Below, piece after piece: positions 1-13,500 of a stretch of DNA of 64,000 bases. Made by a program: the position numbers and the translations under genes. Under the pieces are notes generated by a model. The model was given only the letters and a program-made list of their open reading frames with translations. It had not been told where the DNA came from and did not search any database. Origin of the DNA: Closterium sp. Naga37s-1. Lineage: Eukaryota > Streptophyta > Zygnematophyceae > Desmidiales > Closteriaceae. Where the stretch lies: NCBI GenBank assembly GCA_947471745.1, contig CANJKZ010000010.1, positions 6,216,501 through 6,280,500 of the forward strand, read 5' to 3'. Each line of letters starts with the position of its first letter. Positions within the stretch are counted from its first letter, which is position 1.

Positions 1-215
1 GAAGCGTGACGCTGACGCACAGCTTGTCATCCGAGCTCACCTACCGGTTGATCAGAGAGACCAGTTTCATCAGCTGACGTCGGCCCAGACTTTGTACAGC
101 GCTATATTTAGACACTACTCTTCTCTCTCTCCTGCCGCCCGACCACTGCAGTAGCGCCATCCATTGTTAGGGGAGGTGCAGCAGTTGGTTGAGGAGGCGA
201 GTGAAGGTACCTGTG

Positions 216-577
216 TGTGAGGATCTGGTTCAGGAAAGATGATTCTATTGAATGAATCACATGGGTACAAGGCGAGGCTATATATAGGCTCGACACAATG
301 CAGGTAACCCAGGTGTTACGCGAATGTTCTGAGGGTTGCAAAGCGTCCCGAACAGAACCTTCCCGAACTCGGTAGAAAGCAATTCGGTGGGAACCGAAAA
401 GGCTTGAGTTCGGTACACGTAACCTAGTTCGGTGCTATAACTATAATAACATATAGGAATGCACCTAACCTAGGAAATCAAGCATATCTATGCATGATAA
501 ATAAAACCTAAGCTAGTAATTGCTTAATAAAGTCCAGGCAAGCTAGCAAAGCCAGCATAAGCCGTCGTACTCTTACA
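216..577 (-). repeat. Solo LTR of the G1 gypsy family
   Basis: Read on the minus strand this 362-bp segment aligns along its whole length with the 381-bp LTRs of gypsy element G1 (22464-22844 and 26813-27193), including the TATATATAG promoter block and the CACCGAATT-type repeats. It is flanked by a 5-bp duplication CTGTG (211-215 and 578-582), so it is a real insertion into C1 that later lost its interior by LTR-LTR recombination. Its divergence from the G1 LTRs is clearly greater than the divergence between the two G1 LTRs, so it is an older member. Confidence 0.9.
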
Positions 578-3500
578 CTGTGCGTCTGCTCGTACAGGTG
601 GTGCCGCTAGTGGAGGCGGGGGTTCTGGGGGTGGACAGCAGCGACAGCAGAGTCAGCAGGAAACCCTCTCGCTACAGCAGCTTCGGGAGTGGGTTTTACA
701 ACAACGCGTCCCTGGTGGTGTAGAGACTAGTAGTCTAGGTGCTTGTGCGTCTGCTAGCACAGGTGCAGCTCCGACGGAGGCTTTGCTCACCTTCACGCTA
801 GACTCAAGCGCGTCTCGCTGCTTCTTTCGTGACTGCACCATACTCACACCACGCACCACACCTGTCCCTGTCACTCTGGCTGACCCCTCCTCTGGCCCAG
901 TTGTTGCACGAGGCACCACTGTTCTTCCGCGTCCGGCAGACCCCTCTGGTTCCCTTATAGGTTTCCACCTCCCTCGTTCGTTACAAACTTGGTGAGTCAG
1001 GCTGTCCTCCATGATCGGTTGGTCACTACCACCACTCCTGGTGGCAAGCTTGTGGCGATCTGTACGAGCTCAGTGACCGGCGACCACCTCACCACGTTCA
1101 CTCGGAGGCATGGGTCTGGCCTGTACATACTTCACGTTGATTCTGCACATTTCGCTGGGTCCGGTCAGGTAGCTGCGTCGTGCTCGTGTCGGTCGCTCAC
1201 GCACCCATCCCTCCTCTAGCACCACCGTCTTGGTCACCCCTCCCTACAGTCTCTGCGTCGCATGCACTCGCGTCTCTTTGTCTCGGGCCTTCCGAGGTCC
1301 CTGCCCCCGCTCCCTCCGTCACTTACGTCGCCGTAAACTCCCTGCGTCGAGGGGCGGCACCGCGCCGCTCCTCACTCCTCCTTGTTCCCTCCGACGGAGG
1401 CTCCTCTGCAGACCTTGCACATGGACGTGTGGGGCCCTGCCCCCGTCCCTGGGCCGGGCCGGGAGCGCTACTTTTGCTGGTCGTCGACGACTACACGCGC
1501 TACACCACGGTGTTTCCCTTGCAGAGCAAGGGCGACGTCCGTCTTGTTTTGATCCCTTGGATCCGCGCTGTTCGTCGCCAGCTATGCGCACGGTTCCGTC
1601 AGGACCTCCCGGTGCTCCGTCTGCACTCTGACCGTGGAGATGAGTTTTCCTCCGGTCTCCTTGAGGACTTTGTCGTGAGGAGGGCATTACCCAGTCGTTC
1701 ACGCTTCCGGCTTCTCCGCAGCAGAATGGGGTCGCTAAGCATTGCATTGGCTTGATCATGGAGGTTGCTCGCACCTCCATGATCCATGCGGCTGCTCCCC
1801 ATTTTCGGTGGTCGTTTGCGGTCCAATACACCGCGCATCAGCTCAACCTCTGGCCATGTGTCTCCGTGCCAGAGACCTCGCCTACATTGCGTTGGATGGG
1901 GGAGGTTGACGATGTGTCGGCGTTTCGGGTCTGGGGTTCGATGGCCCTTGTCCGCGATACTACCGCTGACAAGCTCTCTTCTCGAACCGTTCGCTGCGTC
2001 TTCCTTGGTTTTTCCACCGACGCGCCTAGCTGGCAGTTTTACCACCCAGCCACTTTTCGTGTCCTGTCTTCCCAGGACATCGCCTTTGACGAGTTGGTTC
2101 GCTACTACCGTCTCCTCCCCCACGTGTCTTCTTTTGTCCCCCCGCCGCCCCTCTTTCTGGTTCCAGGTTACCTTCCGGTAGACCCCCACCCCCCCTCGCG
2201 TCCTGCTTCTTCGGGTGTGTCTCAGGTCACACCACCCCCCTTAGTTGAGCCTTTGGAGGTCTCCTCTGGCCCGACTGGGGGGGGTGACCCTGCTGACGAC
2301 ACTGCGGCCTCTCATCGCTCCACGCGCTTAAAGACCCCTCCCGGTTTTCCGCCTCGGCCGTCTTCGCCGCCTCTGCTGCATGTCGTCGTGGACTCCGGTG
2401 CTGCTAGAGGTATGGGCTCTGAGGGTGCTGAGGGTGGGGGTGCTGCCACTAGAGGTCCTGAGCTTGTAGTTGCTGACTCTGGAGCTAGAGGCGCTGGAGG
2501 TAGTGGAGTAGGAGGTACTGGGGCTGCTGTTGCTGGAGGTACTGGAGCCAGAGGCACACGACCTGGAGCTACAAGGGTTGGAGGTGCTGGGGGTTCTGGT
2601 ACTAGAGATACTGGGATTAGGACTGCTGGTGCTGGAGGTGCTGGAGCGGGAGGCACTTCGGCTTGTGGTACTCGAGGTATTGGAGTTTGGGGAACTGGAG
2701 GTTCTAGTGCTAGGGGTGCTAAGCAGCCTGTGCAGCAGCTACCGTTCTTCTGGCCTCGGCCGGAGTCGTCACTGCCACCACCTGGTTTGGCGCTCCGCCA
2801 ACTTCCACTAGCCTTACTTCCTCCCCTACTGTGTCCTCCGCCTGACGAGTCACAGCCACATTTACAGCCTGACTCCCCACTGCCTGCTCCTTCTCCTTAC
2901 ACTGAGCATACAGACTTGTTGACAAAGCGTTATGAGCCTGCGTCTCGTCTTGCCTCTCCTGTTCGCACTGTTCGTCGGACTCGTTGTGTTCAACCTCCAC
3001 CTGTTCCCGGCACACACACTATGGTTCTTCGTCCTTCCTCTGTTCCACGGCATGTTACACTGCCGTTTCCTCCAGTGTCTTCTCTTCCCGATGTTCCTGA
3101 CCCCGAGTCTAACAATGTTCATGCTGCTAGTCCTACAGTCACACGTATTCTGGCCACACTTGTCACTGAACCTACTTTTGAGTCTACTGCTGCGTCTGCC
3201 TTAGTCACTGAGCTTGTTCAAATTGCTGCTGCTTGTCGCCTCAATTACGTTGCTAGTCTTGTTACTGAGTCTGAGTCTGACTGTCCTCCGTTCGTCGGGG
3301 GTGAGTATGGCATTGGCATGGACGTCCTTGAGGACAAGCAGTTTGAGCTTGAGTGTCTTGCGGCTGCTGTACCTCATCTCGTTGCCATGCTGCTTCCCCT
3401 GAGGGAGACCCGGATGCACTAGACATCCCAACCCTGCACTCTTACGTAGAGGCGATCACGAGTCCTTACTCCTCTCAGTGGCAGATAGCCATGGACGCAG

Positions 3501-5190
3501 AGATAGCATCCTGGAAGTCCACAGGCACCTACGTCAACGCAGTTCCCCCTCCTGGGGCGAACATAGTCGATGGCATGTGGAATTTCAGGGTGAAGTGGCC
3601 GCCAGGTTCTTCGCCTGTCTTCAAGGCACGTTACGTTGCACGAGGCTTCAGTCAGCGATAGGGTGTTGACTACTTCGAGACCTTCTCCCCCATGCCAAAG
3701 ATGACTACTCTTCGGGTGTTAGTGCACGTTGCAGCACAGCGTGACTACGAGCTCCACTCGCTTGACTTCTCCACAGCCTTCCTGCAGGGCAGCCTTCACG
3801 AGGAGATCTGGCTGCGCCGCCCTCCTGGCTTCACTGGGTCATTTCCTGAGGGTACCCAGTGGAGCCTCCGGCGGCCAGACTATGGTCTCCACCAGGTGCC
3901 CCGGGAGTGGCACAAAACACTGAGGACTACACTTACGGCTCTTATTTTTGCTCCTTCGACTGCTGACCCGTCGCCATTTCTATGCAACGACCCTTCTCTG
4001 CCGCCGTTCTACATCCTCGTGTACGTCGACTACTTGGTTTTTGCTACCGCTAACACTCAGGCACTGACCCTTGTGAAGGCGGAACTACATAAGGGACACA
4101 CTTGCAATGACCTGGGTGAGCTGCGCAGCTATCTTGGCTTGCATATCACCCCGGACAGAGCAAGGCGCACCATCACTCTGACTCAGTCACACATGGTGCA
4201 GCAGGTCCTGACGCGCTTCTGTTTTTAGTTCTCCTCGCTTCAGCCCACTCCTCTGCCTACAAATCATTCGCTCTCAGCTCCACCTTCTGACAAGTCCGTA
4301 GAGCCGAGTGGTCTGCATCCAGAGTTTGTGGACTCATGCACCTCATGACATGTACTTGACCTGACCTCGCGTACTCTCTCAGCATCATGGCCCGTTTTGT
4401 TGCTCCCGGTAGACACTTGGAGGAACACTGGACAGCTGCGCAGAGGGTACTGCGTTACTTGTGCAATACATCATGCATGGGGCTTGTGTTTGGAGGACGG
4501 GGTCCAGTTGTGCTCACTGGGCACTCAGACGCTTCTTGGGTGGACGACCAGTCTCCTAGAGGTCCACCCCTCGTCTTCTGTTCTCAACTCCAGTTGTGAA
4601 ACTGAGATCTACGCGGCCATCATGGCTGCACAGGAGTTACGCTGTCTGATCTACTTGCCGACTGACTTGGGTGAGCGGCCTCGTTCTCCTCTGGTCCTGT
4701 ACGTCGACAACAAGGCCATGATTGCCTTGTGTTGGGAGCAGAGACTGGAGCACAAAACAAAACACATTGCTCTGCGTTACTTCCTCCCTCGAGAGCTGCA
4801 GTAGCATGGTCAGCTTCGCCTTACTGATGTGGCCTCACAAGCCAACACAGCTGATGTCTTCACCAAGGCCCTAGGGTCTGGTCATCATCAGCGTTTCCGC
4901 ACTACTCTGGGCCTTGCGCCTACTCTGCCTCACTTGCTTACCTCTTGACTTTTCCTTGTACTGTGATCTATATATATTTGCCTACACGCTTATCTTTGCT
5001 AGGTGGTGATCACTGTGCTGTGCATATGCTTTGTATAACTTTGCATATGAGCTGACTTTGTGGCCATTTGCTTGTACTCGGACTGTATGGTGGCTTTGTG
5101 ATCCACCCTGAGTATTGTTTTGCTTCTTCTCTTGACTGGTTTTGTGACCATTGCTTGCTCTGGCTATCCCCCACTTCACCTATGGGGGTG

Positions 5191-5342
5191 TGTCAAAACA
5201 TATATATGCATATATATATATATATATTGTATCTAGGCTATGTAGGGGCTAGCCTTAGGGGGTACAAAAAATTGCTCGACACTTCACTTGTCCCTCCCTT
5301 GTTGACCTAATGATCATTATCCATAGCCTATTAAGTTCAACA
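5191..5342 (+). repeat. Probable 3' LTR of C1
   Basis: It begins TGTCAAAACA directly after a G-rich tract, as in the C2 LTR (TGTCAAATGA), and contains a pyrimidine/purine TA run at about 5208-5228 and the shared block GGGGTACAA. The end at TTCAACA (5342) is a guess because the partner LTR lies outside the window. Confidence 0.5.
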
Positions 5343-6500
5343 GGTTCCGCATGCTTTGTGTTCACAGGTGCCTAGCTTATATTTTGATATGCTATATTCT
5401 TTTCCCCTACCCTTAACAGCTGGATTTGGCAGGAGTCTATGCTCTTATCAGAAGATATACAACCTAACGAGAGAGTCGTTGCGTGGACTGTGGCGACAAC
5501 CTTAAAGGCAGGATGAGCGCCCATTTGTCCCCACTCATCAACCTGTATGGACCTGAAGGAGGCTGCTCTAGAATAAGAATGTACGGAGTGGATTCTGGTG
5601 GTCATCTCACTTCACATGACTTCGAGCTTCACGAGAACCCAAGCAATGACTTCCCCACCCTTGGTAGCCATGACGCATGCGTTCACCTCTGCACTGCCTT
5701 CGCCGACACTTGTGCGCGACCTCAACAAAAAGGCTTGAGGATTTGCAATAATTGTTTGGAGCTCGCAACTTTACTCCAGACGAGTTGCCGCAAGGGAGGG
5801 TGGAGCGGAACAACCTATGTCTCGAGTGCTGATGTCCTTGGCCAGGGTGCTTAAACTTCCATATTCTTGTTGCTATGCTTTGTGTCCTTGCCTACAAATC
5901 CATTTCTTTTGTATAACGTATCCTTATTCCATCCTGACATGCCAAAGGCATAATCTATCTCCTTCTGCCCTGTCTAGCAGGGATTGACAAGCGTCGAGCA
6001 ATCAAGTTCAAACCTTCTGCCTTATTCTCTCGCAGGTGCCCTCACGCGGGGCTTATTGCGATGCTCGAGTCCAATGATTGGGTAGTGAGCTATCCTAACC
6101 TGATGAATCTTTGGGTGGCAATTGCCGTACTGTCGTTGACTACGTAAAGTGTGAGCGTTGTTTTTCATGGCAAAACATCATCAAGCCATAGCAACGGGGG
6201 AGCCTCAAAGACGCCCGCCTAAAAGACCTCATGGTGATGTTGTTGCTCAACTACAAACCTTACTGGGAGGAGATCGTGCAGATCTGCTGCAGCTGGAAGA
6301 ACCATTGGCTTTTTGGCAACGTTGCAGCAACACCAGCATGACAGGGACAGGGCAATGGGAAGTAGTTACTGTAGATCTGCATTACCAGAAAACCAACCTT
6401 TTTTCTAACGTGAATACTGAACGATCAGCCTTTATTGTATATCTAACGTTGATAAATCATTCATTTTTTTTTTCCAGAAAGGATATTAATTGGACCTTTA
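5343..6500. other. Low-copy-looking stretch with two unassigned frames
   Basis: This stretch between C1 and T1 shows no LTR, RT or tandem-repeat signal and is AT-richer than its surroundings. A plus-strand frame at 5483-5854 (123 residues) includes INLYGPEGGCSRIRMYG, which loosely resembles the NIYPDGGxARxRVYG type of repeat in allantoicases, but no second motif supports that. Its C-terminal half is Cys-rich. A second plus frame at 6158-6511 begins MAKHHQAIATGEPQRRPP and fits no family I recognise; its end runs into AT-rich non-coding-looking sequence. Either could be an exon of a host gene or chance. I assign no function. Confidence 0.3.
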
Positions 6501-7543
6501 TGTCAAAATAAGTTCATAACTTAGGACAAGGAACCTAGGGTTTAGGCTAGCAAGAGAGTGTCGAGAGAGATGCCAAAGCAAAAGAGGGCTTCACTATAGA
6601 ATTGCAAGTAAAAACAGATGAGAAACATGCAAGGAGTGGTGCACCATCAAACAGGACAGCTATGTAACTACACTACAGCTAGAACTACATGCACTTATAC
6701 AAAAAAAATATAAAATATATTCTGACACACCCCCTAAGTGCATGCAGGAATATCCATGTGCAGAACACCCTCTAAAGTGGTACACTTTGCAGAGCGCAGC
6801 AGAAGGAGAGGGCAAGTGAGGAGGAGGGACTATGAGAGGAGCGGAGGTAGGAGGCGGCAGCTGAAGCTGCTGGCACACGGGCTACTGGAGCAACTGGCAC
6901 ACAGGCTACCGGAGCAAGGGCATCCGGACTACTGGAGTAACTGGCTCCCGGCTAGATGAGCGGCTCGAGCAACTGACCCATGGGCGACTGGAGCAACGGG
7001 CTCATGGGCTACCGAAGCAAGGGCATCCGGACTATTGGAGCTGCTGGCTTCATGGCGGCTACCTCCTTTCAACCTCCCCCTATTGTCCCACACCCCCTTT
7101 TCCTCACCCCCTTCTGCATCCCTAGCGCCACTCCCTCGGCTCCCCCACACCCTCCCCCCCCTCAGCGGCAGCTGCAGCAGTGGGAGAGAGAGGAGGAGGA
7201 GCAGCAGTTTACTCACACCCGCCACCCCCATACCCGCCACCCCCATACCCTCCCCCCCACAGCTGCACGCGCAGCAGGGAGAGGAAGGAGAAGGGGGGGG
7301 CGGGGAAGAAGCTGCCCTGCGGCTACAGAGGGGCGGCGCGCGGGTGCACGGGGCAGCGCACGGGTGCACGGGGCGGCGCGCGGGTGAACGGGGCGGCGCG
7401 CGGGTGCACTGGGACGGCGCGCGGGTGACAGCAAACCGCCGTGCGCCTGGGGCTCGCAGCGTGCAGAAAACTGCCGCGCGCCTGGGGCGCGTGGCGGGCA
7501 GAAATCGTCGCGCGCCCCGGGCAGGTAAATAGTCACGCGCCCG

Positions 7544-10500
7544 TGTCAAATGATATATCTGCTCTATATGTTTAGGCTGTAGTGGGGTAGCCAATATGGG
7601 GTACAACCCCTTTTAGGGTTTCATATTTGTACCCATCTCTTTCATAGTTCACCCATTTTCCTGCTGCTAGATTCTAACATGGTTTCAGAGCACTAGGTCC
7701 GTAGGACCGTTTTTTTCGGGCCCACCTACCGTTGCGGTTACCGCGCTACCCCACGTGTTGTCCTGCCTGCCTTGCCTTGTGACGTGCTGCGCTGCACGCG
7801 CCGTCCTTCAGCCCTCGTGCTGCCTACTGCTGCCCTAGGCCAGCGCGCTGCCCCTGCAGGCCTGTAAGGCCCACGCGCCGCCCCTGGAGGTCCGTCAGGC
7901 CCGCGAGCTGCCACCTGCAGGCCAGTCAGGCCCGCAAGCTGCCACCTGCAGGCCCGTCAGGCCTGCGAGCTGCCCCTGCAGGTCCATCAGGCCCACGAGC
8001 TGCCACCTGCAGGCCCGTCAGGCCCGCGAGCCGCCCCTGCAGGCCCGTCAGGCCCGCGAGCTGCCACCTGCACGGCCGTCAGGCTCGCGAGCTGCCACCT
8101 GCAGGCCCGTCAGGCCCGCAAACTGCCCCTGCAGGTCCGTCAGGCCCGCGAGCTGCCACCTGCAGGCTCGTCAGACCCGCGAGCCGCCCCTGCAGGCCCG
8201 TCAGGCCAGGTCGCCGCCCCGCGCGTCGCGCCCGCTGCCCGCGCATCGCGCTGCAGCCCCGCGCGTCGCGTCTGCTGCCCGCGCGTCGCGCTGCAGCCCT
8301 GCGCGTCTCGCCCGCTGCCCGCGCGTCGCGCTGCAGCCCCCGCGCGTCACGTTCGCTGCCCGCGCGTCACGCTGCAGCCCCGCGCGCCGCGCCCGCAGCT
8401 CGCGCAGCGCGCTGCAGCCTCGCGCGCCGCAGCTGCCCCTGTTCGTCGCGGCTGCCCCTGGACGCCGCCCCTGCCTGACTGCCACCGTCGCTCCTGCAGC
8501 AGCTGCCACGGAGCGCCCTGCCACAGTCGCGGCCCCGCCCTGCAGCAGCTACCGCAGAGCCTCCTGCCGCGGTCGCGGCCCTGCCCTGCAGCAGCTGCCG
8601 CGGAGCCTCCTGCCGCGGTCGCGGCCCCGCCCTGCAGCAGCTGCCGCGGAGCCTTCTGCCGCCGTTGCGGCCCCGCCCTGCAGAAGCTGTCGCAGACCTG
8701 CCCTACCGCCGACGCAGCCCTGCTCTGCCGCAGCTGTAGCGGCCCCGCCGTCGCCGCCGTCGTGCGCCTGCCCTTCCCGCCACTGGTGAGCACCTACCTT
8801 GTTCGCGCACTGCCGCGCCATCTGCCTGCCTGCCTGCCTGCCTGCCTGCCACGCCTGCCTGCCTGCCGCGCCTGCCGCGCCTGCCTGCCTGCCGCGCCTG
8901 CCGCGCCTGCCCTGCCTGCGCTGCCACTGCTGCTACTGCTGCTTCTTCTGTTACAACTGCTAGGCTCCTACTGCTGCTGCTACTGCTACTACTGCTACTG
9001 CTGCTACTGGCGATGGCCAGATGCAGCTCCAGCGACGTCCGCGTGAGTCTCTCACGCCCCAGCAGCTTCGTGAGTGGTACGCTAGTTGGGGTTGTGGCGG
9101 TAGCCGTCGTGGCTGTCGCCCTGGAGCTTGTCAGTCGGGAGCGTCTGGCAGTGGCCAGGTGCAGCTGCAGCGGCGTCCGCGCGAGACACTTACACCCCAG
9201 GAGCTTCGTGAGTGGTACGCTCAGAGTAGAGGGTCTCTCAGTACCTTTCGCTGCCTGTACATCATTCGCACAGGTGATCGGACTGGTCAGGCTTGCGAGA
9301 CGCCTGGTCACACACAGTCCCGCTGCTTCGCCCGTCTGAGCGACTCCTGGCGTACCAAGTTTGGCGACGAGGCTGAGCTCCCCACCTGGCTGGAGCTGCT
9401 TGGACAGAGGGTAGATATCTTTGCTCTTGACTATGATGCTATTCTCACTGCCATGTATGCATTGCCTACTAGTGCTGATCGTGCATGTTACCTGTGCATA
9501 CCGCCTGACCCAGGTATAGAGCCTGCTGCTCTAGGTGCTGGTGAGGCTGCTGCTCTAGGTGCTAGTGCGTTTCCTGCTCTAGGTGCTAGTGAGGCTGCTG
9601 CTCCAGGTGTTGGTGAGTCTGGAGCAGTCGGCCGGTTGCAGTCTCCCTGGCAGACCCCTCTGGGGGTCCAGTCCGTGCGACCTCCACCACTGTCCTCCCT
9701 TGTCCTGCTGTCCCGTCCGGCACACTGTCGGGTCTTTACCTCCCCTCGTTCTCTACGAACTTGGTGGCGGGTTCTGCGCTCCAGGACGCGGGTGTTCACC
9801 AGTTCACCCCTGCCTACGAGCGTGTGACACACTGCACGTGTGCTCATACGGGTCGTCACCTGGCTATCTTCACTCGGCAGCCGGGGTCGGGCCTGTACAC
9901 ACTGACCACTATGTCCCCTCAGGTAGCTGCGTCTGCGTCTGCGTCAGGTCAGCTAGCGGACCCCTGCTCGTGTCGCGCCTTGTCGCACCAGACCCTCCTT
10001 TGGCACCACCGCCTTGGTCACCCCTCGGTGCAGCGCCTTTGTAGCATGCACCGCCGTGTCCTTGTCTCTGGTCTTCCCAGGGTTCTCCCTCCCCTCCCAC
10101 CCTCGCCTGCTCCTCCCTGTCTTCCCTGTGTCGAGGGGCGGCAGCACGCCGCTCCTCACTCCTCCTCGTTCCCTCCCATAGAGGCTCCCCTGCATACTCT
10201 CCACCTGGACGTGTGGGGCCCAGCCCGCGTCCGTGGACAGGGCCACGAGCGGTACTTCCTGCTGGTCGTCGACGACTACACGCGTTACACCACGGTCTTC
10301 CCCTTGCAGCGCAAGGGGGAGGTCCCTGATGTTTTGATCCCTTGGATCCGCGCTGTTCGTCTCCAGCTCCGCGAGCGGTTCCAGTCGGAATTTCCTGTCC
10401 TGCGTCTGCACTCTGACAGAGGTGGTGAGTTCTCCTCAGACCTCTTGGCGGCCTTCTGTGCGGAGCACGGCATCCGCCAGGCGTTCACGCTTCCGGCCTC

Positions 10501-13500
10501 TCCGCAGCAGAATGGGGTTGCTGAGCGCCGCAATGGGCTTGGTCATGGAGGTCGCTCGTACCTCCATGATCCATGCGGCTGCCCCCCATTTTCTGTGGCC
10601 GTTTGCGGTCCGGTACACCGCGCATCAGCTCAACCTCTGGAACCGTGTCTCCTTGCCGGAGACCTCGCCCACACTGCTGTGGACGAGGAAGGTTGGCGAT
10701 GCGTCGCGTTTCTGGGTCTGGGGTGCTTGTGCCTTTGTCCGCGATACCACCGCGGACAAGCTCTCCGCCCGCGCTGTTCCCTGTGTCTTCCTTGGCTTTG
10801 TCCCTGACGCGCCTGGTTGGCAGTTTTACCACCCCACCTCGCGCCGTGTCTTCCCCTCTCAGGACGTCACATTCGACGAGTCGGTTCCCTTTTACCGTCT
10901 CTTCCCCTACCGCACTGCCCCTCCCCCCCCCCCGCCGCTCTTCCTCGCTCCAGGTGCTCCCCAGGTAGACCCCCTCCCCGCTCCCGGTCCTGCTCCTTCA
11001 GGTGTGTCTCAGGTAGACCCTCCTCCCTTGAGTGCGCCGGTTGAGGTCACTGGCTACTCAGGTCCTGCTGCGGGTGGTCCTGCTCGGGGTGCTGCATCTG
11101 GGGGTGCTGAGCCTGGGGGTGCGGAGCCTGGGGGTGCTAAGCCTGGGGGTGCGGAGCCTGGAGGTGCTGAGCCTAGGCGTGAGGAGTCTGGGGGTGCTGA
11201 GCCTGGGGGTACTGAGTCTGGGGGTGCTGCACCTGGGGGCGCTGAGGCGTCTGATGAGCAGTCTCCCTGGAGCGGCCGTCTCCGTAGTCGCTCCGCTGGT
11301 GCCTCGCCGCTGCACTCTCGTCGTCGCCTCCCTCTTTCCCCACAGCAGCTGCGTGAGTGGTACGTTGGCCGTAAGGGTCGCGCTGCTGGAGCTAGGGGCC
11401 CTGCTGTGGGAGGCGCTGGAGCTGGTTACTCTGCTATTGGAGTTGTTTCTGCTGGAGGTTCTGGAGCTGCTGAGGGTGCTGGAGCTGGAGGTTCTGGAGC
11501 TGCTGGAGGTGCTGGCGCTGGTGGCGCTGGAGCTGGAGGTTCTGGAGCTGCTGAGGGTGCTGGTGCTGGAGGTTCTGGAGCTGCCGCGAGTGCTGGCGCT
11601 GGAGGTTCTGGAGCTGCTGCGGGTGCTGGCGCTGAGGGTTCTGAGTCTGCTTTTGTGCGGTCTCCTTGGAGTAGCCGCCTTCATCCGCGTGTGCCTCTCA
11701 CCTCACAGCAGCGGCATGACTGGTACGGTCGTCGTCAGGGTCGCGCTTCTGGATCTTGGGGCTCTGCCGCTGGAGGTACTTCTGCTGACGTCGCTGGAGC
11801 TGGGAGTGGTGCTGGTCCCGAAGGTGCTCGTCCTAGAGGTACTGGAGCTACTGGGGCTGGAGGTGCTGAGCCTGAGGGTGCTACTGCTGGAGACCCTGGG
11901 TCTGGGGGTGCTACTGCTGGAGACACTGAGGCTGGAGACCCTTGGACTGGAGGTGCCGGTTCTGGGGGTGCGGCTGCTGGTGGAGCTGGTCCTGGAGGAG
12001 CTGGAGCTGAGGGTTCTGGAGCTGCTGGAGGTGCTGGAGCTGCTGGGGGTGCTGGAGCTGCTGGTGCTGGTGGCACTGCACAGCCGCGCCTGTTCTTTGC
12101 TCCACCGTCTCCATCGTCTCAACCACCGTCTGACTCTGTGCTTCGCCAGGTTCTTAGTCTTCCTTCGTCTACTGGTCTTCCGTTACAGCCTGGCTCACCG
12201 CTGCCTGCTCCTTCTCCTTACACTGAGCAGACAGAGGGTTAAACTGAGCGTCGTGAGCTTGCGTCGCGTCCTGTCTCGCCTGTCCGTTTTGGTAGTTCCG
12301 GTCGTTGTGTGACTCGTTCGCGTCAGCCGGCTGTCCCCGGCAACCACCTCGTAGTTCGTCGTCCTTCCTCTCCTCCGCAGCGTGTTCCCCTGCCGTCCCC
12401 TCCTGCGTCTTCTCTGCCTACCGTACCTGAGCCTGAGTCTGACCGCACCCGTGCTGCTCACCCTACTGTCACGCGTCTACAAGCCACAGTTGTCACTGAC
12501 CCGTCGTTTGAGTTTGCTGCTGCGTCTACCTTTGTTGCTGAGCTTGTTGACTTTGCTGCTCGCTGTCGTCTAGACTACGCCGCTAGTATTGTTGCTGAGT
12601 CTGAGTCTGTCTGTCCTCCGTCCGTCGCGGGTGAGTGTGCTCTTGGCACGGACGTCCTTGAGGACAGGCAGGAGGACCTTGAGTGTCTTGCAGACGCTGC
12701 GCCTCATCTCGTGTCCATGCTGCTTGCCCCTGAGGGAGACCCGGATGCTCCAGACATCCCGACCCCGCGCTCTTACGCTGAGGCGATCGCGGGTGAGTAC
12801 TCCTCTCAGTGGCAAACAGCCATGGACGCAGAGATGGCATCCTGGAAGTCCACGGGCACCTAAGGCAACGAGGTTCCTCCTCCTGGGGCGAACATCGTCA
12901 GTGGCATGTGGATTTTCAGGGTGAAGCGGCCACCAGGTTCTCTGCCCGTCTTTAAGGCTCGTTACGTTGCTTGAGGTTTCAGTCAGCGAGAGGGAGTTGA
13001 CTTCTTCCAGACCTTCTCCCCCACCCCGAAGATGACCACTCTTCAGGTGCTGCTGCACGTTGCCGCTCAGCGTGACTACGAGCTTCACTCTCTTGACTTC
13101 AGCACAGCTTTCTTACAGGGCAGCCTGCACGAGGAGATCTGGCTGCGCCGCCCTCCTGGTACCCAGTGGAGCCTCCAGCGGCCGGTCTACAGTCTCCGCC
13201 AGGCGCCACGTGAGTGGCACGACACACTGAGGACGACGCTTGCGACTCTTGGGTTCGCGCCTTCTACTGCTGACCCGTCGCTGTTTCTGCGCACCGACAC
13301 TTCGCTCCCTCCGTTCTACATCATCGTGTACGTCGACGACTTGGTCTTTGCCACTACCGACACTGAGGCTCTCGCCCTGGTGAAGTCGGAGCTGCAGAAG
13401 AGACACGTGCACAGACCTGGGTGAGCTGCGCAGCTACCTTGGGTTGCAGATCACCCGGGACAGAGCACGCCGCACCATCACACTGACTCAGTCACACATG

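Larger units (their letters stand above)
1..5342 (+). mobile_element. Ty1/copia retrotransposon C1, right part
   Basis: The element enters from the left edge, so its 5' LTR is not visible. Parts in order are a gag tail with an ETLSLQQLREW-type motif near 660-700, an aspartic protease block (TLDSSASR near 790-815), GAG-pre-integrase and integrase at about 1180-2050, a Gly/Ala-rich hinge at about 2390-2730, reverse transcriptase at about 3480-4230 and RNase H at about 4390-4810. The protease-integrase-RT order is diagnostic of copia. After the genes, TATGGGGGTG looks like the polypurine tract and TGTCAAAACA at 5191 like the start of the 3' LTR; the right limit is approximate. It is broken, with many breaks, and carries a solo gypsy LTR at 216-577. 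It is probably older than C2 and C4, judging by coding decay. Confidence 0.85.

Noticed and set aside
1319-2189. Overlapping minus-strand frames across the C1 integrase
   Set aside because: They are shadows of the copia coding strand in G+C-rich DNA; the plus strand carries the integrase motifs.
8201-9046. Ala/Arg-rich and Leu/Pro/Cys-rich frames
   Set aside because: They are products of the C2 leader repeats; the poly-Leu/Cys runs come from (CTG)n-like DNA.
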